Assembly (NCBI GenBank): GCA_036873135.1
Contig: JAPTYO010000002.1
Span: 34,153,452 to 34,217,451 of the forward strand
Length of the DNA stretch: 64,000 nucleotides
Reading direction: 5' to 3'
Source: Clarkia xantiana subsp. parviflora
Taxonomy: Eukaryota > Streptophyta > Magnoliopsida > Myrtales > Onagraceae
Position 1 is the stretch's first letter. Every line of letters begins with the position of its first letter. Made by a program: the position numbers and the translations under genes. The notes below the pieces were generated by a model. It saw only the letters and a program-made list of their open reading frames with translations, was not told where the DNA came from and did not search any database. Positions 45,397-57,573 of this stretch are shown one piece after another.

Positions 45397-48099
45397 TGTT
45401 AGGGAGTTTGTGTTTTTGATAAAATTGGTGTTCTTGGTTTTCTTTAAGATGGCCGAAAATTTTAAATAGTTTTAAAGTTTTAAATTTTAAATTTTTGTTA
45501 ATATTCGGAACTGGCCATGTTTCTTCATGATGTTTATAGTGAAATTTGACGTTCATGATCTTCAAGAAAACAAGACTTTTTTTTTTTATCAAATTCAAAC
45601 TTTGGATTCTTAACTTTGAAAGATTTAATCTTGAAATTTGACCACTTGCCCTAATTTTCTTGTTTTCGGCTGAACCAAGCTTTAGGTGTTCAAGGTGAAT
45701 TTTTTTATTTCTTAGTCCACAAGTAACCGTAAGGTGACCGAAATATTTGAGAAAATATTTTAAATATTTCGGACGAAATTTTTAATCCTATGGATTATGT
45801 CAAAATTTGGGCTAGGTTCACAAAACAATTGTGGATAGTAACTATCAATATATCTAGCACAATTTTAGGGAAATAGATATTATTGATAATATAGTTGCCT
45901 AAAAGATTGAGAAAATATATATTTTTTATGAAAATATATCCATAATATTTGATATTGACAATAATATATATATAGTGTTGCCAAATATATATGTATATAT
46001 ATATTGTTGATTGATTCTATATTTCTAAAGATAGAATCTTGACAATAAATACATATATATATATATACTTGTGCCGAAATATATATGTGCAGAAAATTGG
46101 AAATTATTTAATAATTAATTTTTACTTGGAAGCCAAGTTAAGTTTTTATTGGACTTTAAAACCCTACTTGGCCCACAAGTATCAATTTCGAATGGACCTA
46201 TAGGGTAACGAGCCGGTCCAATTTAGCACAACCGGGTTGGGTCAACCAACCCGGGTAACCATGGGAACCCGAACCGGACCGAACCGGGTTAACCAAACCG
46301 AGTCGGGTTCCACGGGTCTAAACTAGAGTGGGTCAAAAGACGTGTTTCTCAATCGGTCCGACCCATACGGGTCGAGTCGAGGCAACTAATATGGGTCGAA
46401 CCGACCCGATTTGAGTGACAAACCGAACCGAATTTCTATATTAAACCGAACCGAATTTCTATATTAAACCGAACCGATCCGACTGAACCATTTTACCAAA
46501 CCGGACCGGTCCGAACCGGTCTGAACCGAACCAGAATAACTAATCTGAACCGAATTAATTAAATAAAATAGTATGGTCAAAATTTTTAAATCCAAATGTT
46601 TTCGAACTTTAAATTGCCTACACAGTGCTACACGAGTTTAATTTAATTTATTCGCGTTTAATTAAACATTATGCCTAGTATCGATTATGGGGATAGATCT
46701 TGCAAATGCGTGATTTTGTGACTGAGTCATTTATTGAGCTGAATTGTAATTTCTATTTAATTGATATTATTGCATGATTAGTATTGTCGTCTTGACTATG
46801 TCAAGCTTGCTGGATTATGCATGTTGTGGGCGAAGCTCTGGTTTTCAATTAATGAGTTGGTCACTAGGACAGACATGCTATGATGGTTGCAATTGCCTAG
46901 GATTCATGTCTAGAAAAAATGCATGTTTGGTTTATAGCATGAATTTCAAGTCAGCCCCAAATGTTTTAAAAGCGGAAATCAGTCGCCAAATATGCATGTT
47001 TGAATGATGTGATCACGCATGATGCGTATGCCTGCATGTTGGGGATGAATTGGCATGTGATAATTTATAGGGTTAAAGGTACTTTTCATACCACATGTTT
47101 GACCGAATGTGGATGTTTAGTTTTGTATACTTTTGGTACCAAACGTTTGCAAAAAATGTGGCTTTTGGTACATCTGTTAGTTGGCCGTTAGTTTTGGCCG
47201 TTAAATGACATGTGCAAGTCACGTGATCGACTCTTAACTTTTAATTTTGTTCAATTTAGTCCACAAATATATTCCTAACTTTTATTTTGTTAACTTAGTC
47301 ATAACACTTCAAAATCAGATCCAATTAAATCAATCGAATTCAATTGACATAGCCCCATTTGGGTCAAATTTACCCAATTGGGGATAGGTCCCAATTGGGT
47401 TCGATTTTGAAGATTTAGGACTAAATTAAACAAAATAAAAGTTATGAATATATTTGAGGGACTAAATTGAACAAAATTAAAATTTTAGAGTCGATCACGT
47501 GACTTGTACATGTCATTTAACGGCCAAAACTAACGGCCAACTAACGGATGTACCAAAAGCCACATTTTTTCAAACGTTTGGTACCAAAAGTATACAAAAC
47601 TAAACATCCAGTACTAAAAGCCACATTCGGTCAAACATGTTGTATGAAAAGTACCTTTAACCCTAATTTATATATGCTAAGCATGAGTTCCTCGGAACAT
47701 TAGACGCATGACGCGTATGCATGAGGTGTGGTTTGTTTCTTGGACGTGATCTGCGCACGATGATTTACTTGTGTAGTAGAATTGTGTGTGCAAACTTGAA
47801 ATCCTAGAAAACGTTTCAAAAAGGGCATTGGGAAAGCCAATATTGTGTGTTTTAAAAACCTCCCATTCCGGTTATAACGATTAAACTGTTTTAAAAGACT
47901 TATCTATTAGAAGAAGATGATGGTAATGTGAAATCTTTCACGACCCCCTTTCCCTCGGTTTACTATCGGTCGGTTGGGTTAGATGTCTGAGGAATCATTA
48001 CTAGTCATCCTCTATCTCATAGATATCCGATGAACACAATTCTTTTTCAAAATGTTATTGTCTTCCTGCTTATGCATAATCATCAATGTGTTAGTTTCA
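45397..48099 (+). other. Long non-coding leader of copia C
   Basis: About 2 kb without the MULE. The AT-rich first part has (ta)n runs near 45960-46070. A stretch of aaccgaaccg / gggtcgg-type repeats (46200-46550) follows, then text shared with copia B. Confidence 0.65.
47070..47663. mobile_element. MULE-type foldback element (594 bp) in the copia C leader
   Basis: Inverted arms GGGTTAAAGGTACTTTTCAT and ATGAAAAGTACCTTTAACCC. A perfect 9-bp duplication taatttata lies at 47061-47069 and 47664-47672. tcacgtga palindromes occur in both arms (about 47219 and 47496). The matching region of copia B is uninterrupted. Confidence 0.93.
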
Positions 48100-48972
48100 A
48101 TGATTGCGATTAGAAATGTCATCTCCCAATTGAATAAGGGAGTGAGATTGAATGGTAAGAACTATAAGATCTGGAATAAGCGAGCAAATATGGTGATTGG
48201 TGAAATGAAAAGGTTGGACCATTTAACAACTAAGAAAGTTAGGCTAGTGGGAGACCTCAGTGATGCACATAAGGCATCCTATGATGAATGGAATGCCAAG
48301 GACCTGAAATTTCGTTCCGCCTTGATGTCGATGCTGGAAGATGATATACTCTACGAGTATGATCATACTGAGTCTGCTAAGGATCTATAGAACGGTCTCA
48401 AAGCAAGGTTTGGTGTTTACACCACGGCTCAGAAGCGATCGTTAAATATCACTTTAGACTCATACAAGATGAATCCTAAGCATACGATGTATGAGCACAT
48501 TAGAAAAATGTCTAACATGCTTGCTGAACTCAAGGAAGCAGGGGAAATCTTGTCTAAGGAACAGAAGGTACAATGTGTCATCCGCTCTTTACCACACTCT
48601 TGGAGCAGCATGAAAATGCACATTACCCATGCCACCCATCTCGATACCCTCGAGAAGGTGCGAGCTCATCTCGAGCTGGAAGAGGATCGACTCAACGCTG
48701 AAAAGCCCAGAGCTGAGATGCACATTGCATCATCCTCCCCGGCTATGCAAAATGGTAAGAGCAAGAGAAAGGGTATAGACCTTCAAAAGAAGGCTAACAA
48801 ACCACTTGGTCCAAAGTCACAGAAAAAGTTCAAATATAAGCAAATTGGTGGTAAGTACAGGTAGAAAAAGCGCGCACGTAGAGAGGAATCTCGAACGTGC
48901 TTCAGGTGTGGAGTGAAAGGCCACCTGGCTACTGCCTGTACCAATCCTCCTAAGGTACATTCAGAGAAATAA
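48100..48972 (+). pseudogene. Copia C gag (UBN2-type with zinc knuckle), two in-frame stops
   Basis: One frame throughout. The start at 48100 gives MIAIRNVISQLNKGVRLNGK, then NYKIWNKRANMVIGE; LNGKNYKIW is the usual copia gag opening. YEHIRKMSNMLAELKEAGEI and VIRSLPHSWSSMK (about 48480-48610) are conserved. The CCHC knuckle CFRCGVKGHLATAC is at 48898-48939. TAG stops at 48388 (replacing Trp in the usual LW) and 48862 break it; otherwise the frame reaches TAA at 48970. Gag would form the particle that packages element RNA. Confidence 0.88.
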
Positions 48973-50100
48973 TAACAAAATTCATATAATCTCATCAAAT
49001 TCTAAATTCTCGAGAGTAATTCAAATTCTCTTTTTGAATTACAGGACCGGGAAGAGGAATGAGCGTATAAATGGAGAAAATGCCCCAAAATAAATAAGGA
49101 CTGGATGTCAAGACCATCCTTACTTGCTTAAAATTTTTCAGTAATAAATACTCTTTAATTATAGGCATCCTCGTGAAAAATGAGAACCCTTTATTTTTGG
49201 GCATGTAGTGAATGCTTGATTGAGTATAAATTATTCCTTTAATTCACTTTGAGCCGCATGATCTTGTAGTTACTATCCAATACATTGCTAATCTGAATAC
49301 GATGTTTTCTAATTCCTTATTTGTTAGTACTCCATTATAAAATTAAAATCGTAATGATGAACATGTACGAAACCGATTAAATTGAATTTTGAAAACGAAA
49401 CGATCTCACCATGGGTGAACCTGGTGATGCGCGCGGAATGCACGTGTGTTCCTCGAAATATGGAACACATCGATTCAAAGTACAAAATTCAATATAAAGT
49501 GTGTTCTAGGTTTAATGCTTGAAGTAAATTTTCATTTGCATGAACACCCATTCAAGGGTTTTACTCATACAAAATTCTCATAGAGAATTTCAACGAGCAC
49601 AAGGTGAAAACCTAAAGCACGGTCCATGGTGGATAACACCTTGGGGTATGAATGAGCAATGAAAAGGAACGCCAGTTAAACGACGTCTCCCACTATTCGC
49701 CTTTAACGATAGAAGAATGGCGAAGCATTAAAACGACACGCACTTCATAAATAAGGTCAGTACCATGATGTCGCATGTTTAACTCATAACATCCCTTTCA
49801 AAGGTGGGTTATAGTTAACTGCATATCATGTGGTGAACCTATTTAATGAATTGATCGGTTACACGGCACCATGTTAGCTATTGGTAACAAGAGGGATCTT
49901 ACCAGAATTGCGACATCCATGTTGCAAATAAACACACATAGTACCAAATGGAATACTGAAAAGTATCACTATAGCATACATATGTGTAATAGTTTGGAAG
50001 CTTGGTGACGTGGTCAAACATGAGACGTTACAATACTTGAGGATGACTTCCATAGCTTTACAAACATCAACGAACGAAGTCTTGATTAAACTAGAGCATA
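48973..50100 (+). other. Conserved non-coding spacer of copia C
   Basis: From about 49200 it matches copia B 39683-40914 (reversed) closely and copia A 4074-5430 more distantly. No protease DSG/DTG motif and no integrase HHCC or DDE core is present. Confidence 0.75.
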
Positions 50101-52152
50101 ATGATAATCAGGCCCCATTCGCTTTGAGTGGGAGATTTGAGGCAGCAACACAAGTGAACGATATGGTAAATGAAGATGGGGACATCTTCATAATAAATCT
50201 AGTGGGAGGAGTCAATCCAACCACCCAGATCACTGTTCATGCAGGTGCGAATCAAGTCGGACCTGATGATCATGTTACTGAACCGATGGATGAAAATTCA
50301 ATTTTATCTCAACTACCCACTGCACCCAGTGGGAGTAGTACGACCAACTCGGTTCCCAGTCATCGTAACCATTGATTAATCCCGGAGGTGAAAATCCGAG
50401 ACCGAGAGGTCATCCAAGAAAAGTTGTTGGTGAAAGTTCAAGTAGCGCTCTCGTTCCCAGTGGGAGTCTTGCACCGATAATGAGCATTATTCCGAGTAGG
50501 AGCAATGTTCAAGTTCAAGACTGGACTATCGAGACTAGAGGCAGTCTAAGGCAACGAACTTCTCCCATCGAAAGAGGTGAATTATTCACCCTCACTTCGG
50601 TTGATGAAAAGGTAACGGTTAAACAAGCTATGGATGGACCTCAAGCGAAAGAATGGAGAATGAGATCGCCTCTATTAAAGCTAATTCGGTATGGTCTTTA
50701 GTTGATTTGTCTGCTAACTGCAGAGCAATAGGTGCCAAGTGGGTTCCGAAACTGAAACTCACTGCTGATGGAGCTGTAGAGCGATACAAAGCTCGACTTG
50801 TTGCGAAAGGATATACGCAACTTCACGGAGTGGACTTTGATGAGACATACTCACCCACTGTGCGTTACACCGCAGTACGAGCCATATTGGCTTTGGTTGC
50901 AAGCTTCGATCTGGAGCTGCACCAAATGGATGTTAAGAATGCATTCCTCCATTGTAACCTGGAGGAGATCTATATGGAGCAGCCGGAGGGTTTCATTATT
51001 CCTGGCAACGAACGTAAAGTTTGTAAACTCCAAAGATATATTTACTGTCTTAAACAATCATCTCGACAATAGTACCGCAGATTCCACGAGGAAATCGTTG
51101 GAAATGGATTCGTGAATCTTAAAAAGGATCCATGCCTGTACACGAAGACTTCCGAGTCTAAATACGTCATCTTGACATTATATGTGGATGACATATTAAT
51201 TGCTGCAAATGATGTGAGTTACATGAATGAATCAAAGTCCTGGCTGGCATCTGTATTTGAGATGAATGACATGGGAGAAGCCACATACATCCTAGGCATT
51301 AAGATTTCTAGGGATCGTGTTGCTTGAAAGCTATGTCTCTATCAGGAATCATATATCAACAAGTTGTTGAAAAGGTTCCGAATACAGGATGCCAAACCCG
51401 TGGATACGCCGGTTGCGCTCGGGTGCGCGTTGTCAAAGCGATGGCCCGAAGAACCTGGCTGAGCGTGAACAGATGAAAAGTGTAGAATACTTAAGTATGG
51501 TTGGCAGCTTAATGTATGTCATGCAATGCACTCGTTCAGACATCTGTTACGCCGTGGGCCTAGTATTACGATTCCAATCAGATCATGGCACTCAACATCT
51601 AAAGGCTGTGAAATGAATAATTCGATACTTGAAAGGTACTGCCGACTACGCTCTTTGCTTTGAGGGTGGAAAACTAGAATTGTTAGGATTCAGTGATGCC
51701 AAGCATGGTGGCGATCTGGATGATCGTAAGCCCACCTTAGGGGGAGTATTCCTCATTGCTCTTGCCACCATTTCATGGATAAACAAGAAGCAAACCGGTG
51801 TCGCACTGTCAACGATGGAATCCGAATTTGTTGCCCTCTCTAAGAACGCACAAGAAGCGGTCTGGCTTAATAGGCTCTTAATTGCATTGCTTGGCGTCGA
51901 GGACGGGAGTAAACCTGTATAGGTATACTCTGACATTCAAGCAATAATTGCGGCGGTTAAGAACCCTAAGTACCATTGCAGGACGAAACACATTGATATA
52001 AATATAATTATGCGAAGAATATGGTTGAGGACAAAGTTATCACATTAGAATACTTGTCTACTGATAGTATTGTGGCCGATCCATTAACTAAACCTTTACG
52101 CAATGATATTTTCAAAAAGCATGTTAAAATGCTGGGTCTGCGTAGGGTTTAA
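50101..52152 (+). pseudogene. Copia C pol remnant: integrase tail, reverse transcriptase, RNase H
   Basis: Near-complete RT with WVPKLKLTADGAVERYKA and DFDETYSPTVRYTAVRAIL (50740-50890), then FIIPGNERKVCKLQR; Trp-to-stop at 51070; LYVDDILIAA at about 51178-51207; FEMNDMGEATYILGIKI. RNase H: TRSDICYAVGL, LGFSDAKHGGD, STMESEFVALS. The end is TAA 52150-52152. Several stops and frameshifts. Confidence 0.87.
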
Positions 52153-52578
52153 GTAGCTTGAATAGTGATGACAACTTTTTGAAACTTTATTGAAATGAAT
52201 TTCAATTTGATTTTATAATTCTTAGGACGTCATAATTTTTTAAATTTCATCGGATTTTTACGGTCTATAAACTAGTCGTAGGAAGGATAACCTCCAAAGT
52301 AAAATAATGTCGAATGTGGGCAAAGCCTTGTCACACAGTCTGGGTCGTCTTGATGGAGAAGAGATTCTCCATTAGATCAAGATTGGCTAAGAACCACGAT
52401 GGTAAACCTGGTTAAGCAGAATGATCATTTGGTTATCGGAGTAACACGATATGATCTAAGTTCTGCAAATAACCGTTACGAACTTTGTTCGTAATAAAAC
52501 CACATTCAGGGCCAGATGACGAATCTGCGATAGCATATGACATTTCCCACTTCCCGACTAATCTCAGGTTATGCTATC

Positions 52579-53377
52579 TGTTGGGTTACGATTAAAAGGA
52601 TAGAATAGTATAAAGGTGAGTACGTTTAAAGGCGACACTAAAGAAAAGTCGTCGACTATTTCTGCTCAGAACGACAACGCAAAGACAAATGGTCGACGAC
52701 CATATATGAAGAAGCTCACTAGCAAAAGAAGGCAAATAAATCACTCAAGACTCTCCTATTAAGGTACGAGTCGATAGCCAAAACACTACTGAAGAAAACT
52801 TCCTCTTAAGAAAAGGGACAGGTGGCGACCTGATCTAGCCACCATGAAGAAACCTTCGTCTTAAGGAAAGGGACAGGTGGCGACCTGCTCTAGCCGCCAT
52901 GAAGAAACTCTCCTCTTAAGGAAATGGACAGGTGGCGACCTGCTCTAGACGCCATGAAGAAACCCTCTTCTTAAGGAAAGGGATATATGGCGACCTACTT
53001 TCAACCGCCAAAGGGAAACCTTCCCAGCTAAGGGAAGATAAGGCGGCGACCAACTGACTCTGGACAGAAACCCTCCCAAGAGGGTAGCCACCATTTAAAG
53101 TCGGTAATTTCTCCCTATAAATAGGGGAACATTATATGTATTTTACAATCTTGATTCTCATACTTTACAATACTCTTTCTAAATCCATTACTGACTTAAG
53201 CTTCGGAGTGGAATCAGGGGACATCCCCACCCCTTTTCAGGTCCTCGCCTAGCACAAAGATTCTAAAGGAAGCTAAGTACCCAAGAGGTCGAGAAAGATA
53301 CCTAAATGAGTTAGCTCCCGGCGAGACCTCGAAGTCCACTACTAGAAGTTCAAGGCCACGTCATTTTGATCCCAACA
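52579..53377 (+). repeat. 5' LTR of Tat-3 (799 bp)
   Basis: Begins TGTTGGGTTACG and ends ATCCCAACA. TATA box tataaata at 53116. U3 holds five ~55-bp tandem units (52790-53045) with ggacaggtggcgacctg. The leader motif cttaagcttcggagtgg at about 53190 resembles those in Tat-1 and Tat-4, which supports common Tat membership. Confidence 0.85.
52790..53045 (+). repeat. ~55-bp tandem repeats in the Tat-3 LTR U3
   Basis: Five diverging units of atgaagaaaccttcgtctta then aggaaagggacaggtggcga then cctgctctagccgcc. The last two are more diverged. Confidence 0.8.
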
Positions 53378-53379
53378 TT

Positions 53380-53397
53380 TGGCGCCGTCTGTGGGAA
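53380..53397 (+). other. Primer-binding site of Tat-3
   Basis: tggcgccgtctgtgggaa lies 2 bp after the LTR. This type of site is common in plant Tat-like gypsy elements. Tat-4 has tggcgtcgtccacgaga in the same place. Confidence 0.75.
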
Positions 53398-53413
53398 CGG
53401 TGATAAAAAAGTC

Positions 53414-55316
53414 ATGGCTCCCGAGAAGAACAAGATGCCAAATTCCATGGTTGAAGAGATGGGGGAAACCCCAGCAAATCCCACCACTTCAAAACCAACA
53501 CCGGAAGAAGATCCATCCATGCCTCAAACTAATGGCACTGGTGGTGAGGAGAGTCCTAGTCACTTCAAGTCATTACCAAATCCAGAAGAGGCGAGAACAG
53601 TCCCCCCGGCTGTCCCTCAGGAGGTAATGGCGTCTTTCATAGCCTTCTGGAACCAAGCCCAGGCAGGAGCTGTTCCCGACAAGAAGGAACCAACCCGAGA
53701 AGTCTCCTAGAAGGAAGAAGTAGCCTCCAGTGTGAAGATTGTGGAGGATAATCTCTTGGAAAAAGAGATCCCTAAGTCTCCTGAAGTCGAGACGGCGAGC
53801 AAATGTCCTGTCTTATTCACCATAGGACAGGTAGAAGAACTGTTGGAAAAGAAGAGAAGATGGGCGAACGACCTGCTAATTGTTCGCGATCACACTTCTC
53901 ACCCTTTCTCCAAAAGGCTGTTTAACACTCGAGTTCCCCCGCAAGCATTCGCAAGGAACATCGACGACGACACAGGCGAGGGAGATCCTAGTTCTCCATA
54001 TCAATGCCCACAACTGTTCCCTCCTAGGGACAGGGGTGACGCCAGATCATTATGCAGCTCTCTTCCTAAAAACTCTAAAAGAAGAAGCCTCCACTTGGTT
54101 CTATGATCTTCCTGACAACTCGATAGACTCATGGGAAGAATTGAAGACCAAGTTCATAGAAGGCCACATAGGCCAGAGACAACGCCTCAAGAGTAGGGGT
54201 GGCAATTCGTGCTATCGTGCGTGCTACCGTGCGTGTCAATAATCATGTCGTGCTAAACTTACTGAACACGAACACGCACGGTAAGCTTATCGTGCCACGT
54301 TTTACAAACACGAACACGACACGAATATTTTCGTGCGTGTTCGTGTCGTGCTATCGTGTTGTATCAGGATATACATTTGTACATCTCTATACGAGATCTT
54401 TAAGCAAAAATCAAAATAATGAACTCCATATATAAAAATACTATGAATTAATATGTCAGTATTCATAAGTTAATAATATAGAGTTTATAAACACTAAAAT
54501 TAAACCACTAATTGGAGTTTTTAAAGGTAAGAATTGTTCAAAAAATACTTAAGAATTACTCTTAATAGTACAACTTTATCGTGCTATCGTGCGTGTCGTG
54601 TTATGATACTCAAACACGAACACGACACAGAAGTTATGTCGTGTTAATCGTGTTCGTGCTATCGTGTTATCGTTCTTCCATATGCTAGCACGAACACGCT
54701 TTTTTTCGTGCGTGTTCGTGTCGTGCTATCGTGTCGTGTCACAAATTGCCAGCCCTACTCAAGAGCATGGACTTTCTAGATAAAATTGAGCAAGGTCCTG
54801 ATGAGACCTCAACCAATTATTATACTAGATACCACAAGATACTCTAGCAGCCGAATGAGGACGCCACTGATGGCGAGCTGATCAGGACCTTCTAGAGACG
54901 CTTCAGAGTTCAAAGCCAAGCTTTGAAGGATAGCATGGTGATGAAGCCCGTGTGAAAAATTGATGCCCTCGACATTAAGGTCAAGAAGTACATCGACTTG
55001 GAAAGGTCACACGAGAAGTCGCCCATGGAGACCAAAAAGCAGGTCATCCCTGCTAAGATCGAGGAGGGTTCCGCTTCTCGACCCCCGAAGAGAGATGAAG
55101 GCTTTCGACCCAAAAACTTCATCAACTCTTATCCAACAAGATACACCCCTCTCACACACAACGTGACGGTAGTACTTCAAGAGATGGAGAAACTCCGTTT
55201 AAACAACCCACCTCCAACAAGGAAGAACATGATGGGTCATCAGATAAATGCTTATTGTCGGTATCACCACGCTAGGGGGAACGATACAAATGAATGCGTC
55301 ATCTTGAAGTAGGACA
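53414..55316 (+). pseudogene. Tat-3 gag, frameshifted and split by a hAT MITE
   Basis: Starts ATG at 53414 (MAPEKNKMPNSMVEEMGETP). After stops and frame changes it continues with TPDHYAALFLKTLKEEASTW and FYDLPDNSIDSWEELKTKFI (54040-54160), the retrotransposon gag domain. The MITE at 54194-54757 interrupts it. It resumes with LDKIEQGPDETSTNYYTRYH and ends with the knuckle-like YCRYHHARGNDTNEC (about 55250-55295). Confidence 0.85.
54194..54757. mobile_element. hAT MITE (564 bp) in Tat-3 gag
   Basis: Ends TAGGGGTGGCAATT and AATTGCCAGCCCTA. An exact 8-bp duplication ctcaagag lies at 54186-54193 and 54758-54765. The body is full of gtgttcgtgtcgtgctatcg-type text. A half copy lies at 21485-21722. 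Confidence 0.95.
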
Positions 55317-55456
55317 TCGAGACTCTCATTAAAAGAGGAAAACTGTTAAAATTTGTGGAGAAATCTGCCAACACCCCCAAGAAACGAAATCGCAGCCCAA
55401 GAGGGAACTCCTGATCCCCTCCTCATGACCATCCCGCCCCAATCCAAAGAGGGACA

Positions 55457-56072
55457 GTGAACGTTATCGCGGGAGAATTTGCGTCAGGAGGAGGAACGAA
55501 TTCAGCTCAAGAAGTATATGCTACCCAAATATCTACAACAGCTGTGATGGGAAAAAGACCTCGAGAACTCGAGCTCGAAACTATTAGCTTCACTGCTATT
55601 GATCTTCTAAAAATGGATCAACCTCATCAAGACGCCCTGGTTGTTACTCTCCTTATATCCACATATAAGGTTAAAAGAGTCCTTATTGATAGCGGAAGTT
55701 CAACTGACATTCTCTTCTACCAAGCATTCTTACAATTGGGTATGACAAGAAGAAATTTGAAGAAAGTCGACTTCCCTTTGGTAGGCTTCGCAGGAGAAAC
55801 CATCTATCCCATGGGAGCTATTCAACTAACCACAATTTTGGGAGAATATGGGAAAATTCTACAAATCGATATACTCTTTGTAGTCGTCGACGCCGCCTGA
55901 GCATACAATGCTATCATCGGAAGAACCATTCTCAATCCTTATCGGATCGTCCCATCGACTACTCATCAAGTAATGAAATTCTCAACGCCTAAAGGAATTG
56001 GTGAGGTCCGAGGAGATCAAGCCATGGCGCGACACTGCTACAACACGTCGATACGACGCCCAGAGAAGTTAT
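55457..56072 (+). pseudogene. Tat-3 protease region
   Basis: VNVIAGEFASGGGTNSAQE leads in. VKRVLIDSGSSTDILFYQAF (about 55675-55730) carries the aspartic-protease D-S-G active site. GFAGETIYPMGAIQL and, after one stop at 55898, AYNAIIGRTILNPYRIV complete the fold. Sequence before RT ends soon after 56070. The enzyme normally cuts the Gag-Pol precursor. Confidence 0.85.
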
Positions 56073-56194
56073 AAAAACTTCTAAAGTAGATGCCTCTTTG
56101 TTTTGACTAATAGTTTGAAATCTTTCTTTTAATGTAATATTCAGGAAACGATGAATAAATATGGCCCCTCGAGGTCCCTTTCTTTCTTACAAGA

Positions 56195-57400
56195 AATCGT
56201 CCAGATATTACGTGCCTAAGATCGACATCAACAATCTCGATTGTCGACATTATGTGCCTAAGATGGCAATGAAGCCTAGGTACGTCGACAACTCGATACA
56301 AGAAACAAATCGATTGTCGACAATATGTGCCCAAGATGGCAATAAAGCCTAGGTACGTCGACAACTCGATAGAAGAATGAAGTCTACAATCTCGATTGTC
56401 GACATTATGTGCCCAATATGGCAATAAAGCCTAGGTACGTCGACAACTCGATAGAAGAATGAAGTCTACAAATAGATTGTCGACATTATGTGCCCAAGAT
56501 GACAATAAATCCTAGGTACGTCGACAACTCAATAGAAGAATGAAGTCTACAAATCGATTGTCGACATTATGTGCCCAAGATGGCATTAAATCCTAGGTAC
56601 GTCGACAACTCGATAGAAGAATGAAGTCTACAAATCGATTGTCAACAATATGTGCCCAAGATGGCAATAAAGCCAAGGTACATCGACAACTCGATAGAAG
56701 AATGAAGTCTACAAATTGATTGTCGACATTATGTGCCCAAGATGGCAATAAAGCCTAGGTACATCGACAACTCAATAGAAGATCGACATCAACAATCTCG
56801 ATTGTCGACATTATGTGCCCAAGATGGCAATAAAGCCTAGGTACGTCGACAACTCGATAGAAGAATGAAGTCTACAAATCAATTGTCGACATCATGTGCC
56901 TAAGATCGCAATAAAGCCTAGGTACGTCGAATACTCGATAGAAGAATGAAGTGTACAAATCGATTGTCGACATTATGTGCCCAAGATGGCAATAAAGCCT
57001 AGGTACGTCGACAACTCGATAGAAGAATGAAGTCTACAATCTCGATTTTCGACATTATGTACCCAATATGGGAATAAAGCCTAGGTACGTCGACAACTCG
57101 ATAGAAGGTCGACATCAACAATCTCGATTGTCGACACTATGTACCCTAGATGGCAATAAAGTCTAGGTACATCGACAACTCGATAGAAATATAGCGTCTA
57201 CGAATCGATCAACGACACCAGTACCTAAAAAGGGAGACCAAGCCGAGACACGTCGACAATTCGATAGAAGAGCGACGCCTATAAATCAAGTCGCCCAAGG
57301 CGACATGTCTGAAATGGAAATAAAGTCTAGGAACGTCGACAACTCGATAGAAGATCGACGCCTACAATTTCGATCATCAACTTCCTCAAAAGTCGACTAT
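56195..57400. repeat. 81-bp tandem array, about 14 units
   Basis: The unit is gtacgtcgacaactcgatag, then aagaatgaagtctacaaatc, then gattgtcgacattatgtgcc, then caagatggcaataaagccta, then g. Spacing is 73-82 bp and units diverge toward the right end. Each unit carries paired gtcgac sites (cgtcgac and tgtcgac). It lies between the protease region and the antisense ORF, where pol is missing. Confidence 0.92.
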
Positions 57401-57573
57401 TCGCCCAAAAGGTTAGTGTTTACAATTTTAAATTGATAAACACGACACTGTCAAAATCTAAATAAAGATAATAAATATTGAAATTCTGGTAGAACTTTCA
57501 TTATGGAAGATAGAATTCATTACACAAGGAATTAATCGAAAGAAAGCATCCTAGAAATCTAAAGAACAACTAC

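Larger units (their letters stand above)
44785..52578 (+). mobile_element. Ty1/copia element, copia C (3' end cut off by Tat-3)
   Basis: 5' LTR 44785-45380, primer site, long leader with a MULE, gag with zinc knuckle (48100-48972), non-coding spacer, integrase tail-RT-RNase H (50100-52152), and the start of the 3' untranslated region up to 52578, where a gypsy LTR begins. Its own 3' LTR must lie beyond the Tat-3 insertion or be lost; it is not seen in the window. Confidence 0.85.

Noticed and set aside
54199..54435. 78-codon ORF, with a similar 85-codon ORF at 21490-21747
   Set aside because: Both lie inside copies of the same hAT MITE. The shared translation follows from shared repeat DNA.
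56195..57400. Regularly spaced repeats resembling a CRISPR array
   Set aside because: There are no unique spacers: the full 81-bp unit repeats head to tail. The context is a plant retrotransposon.
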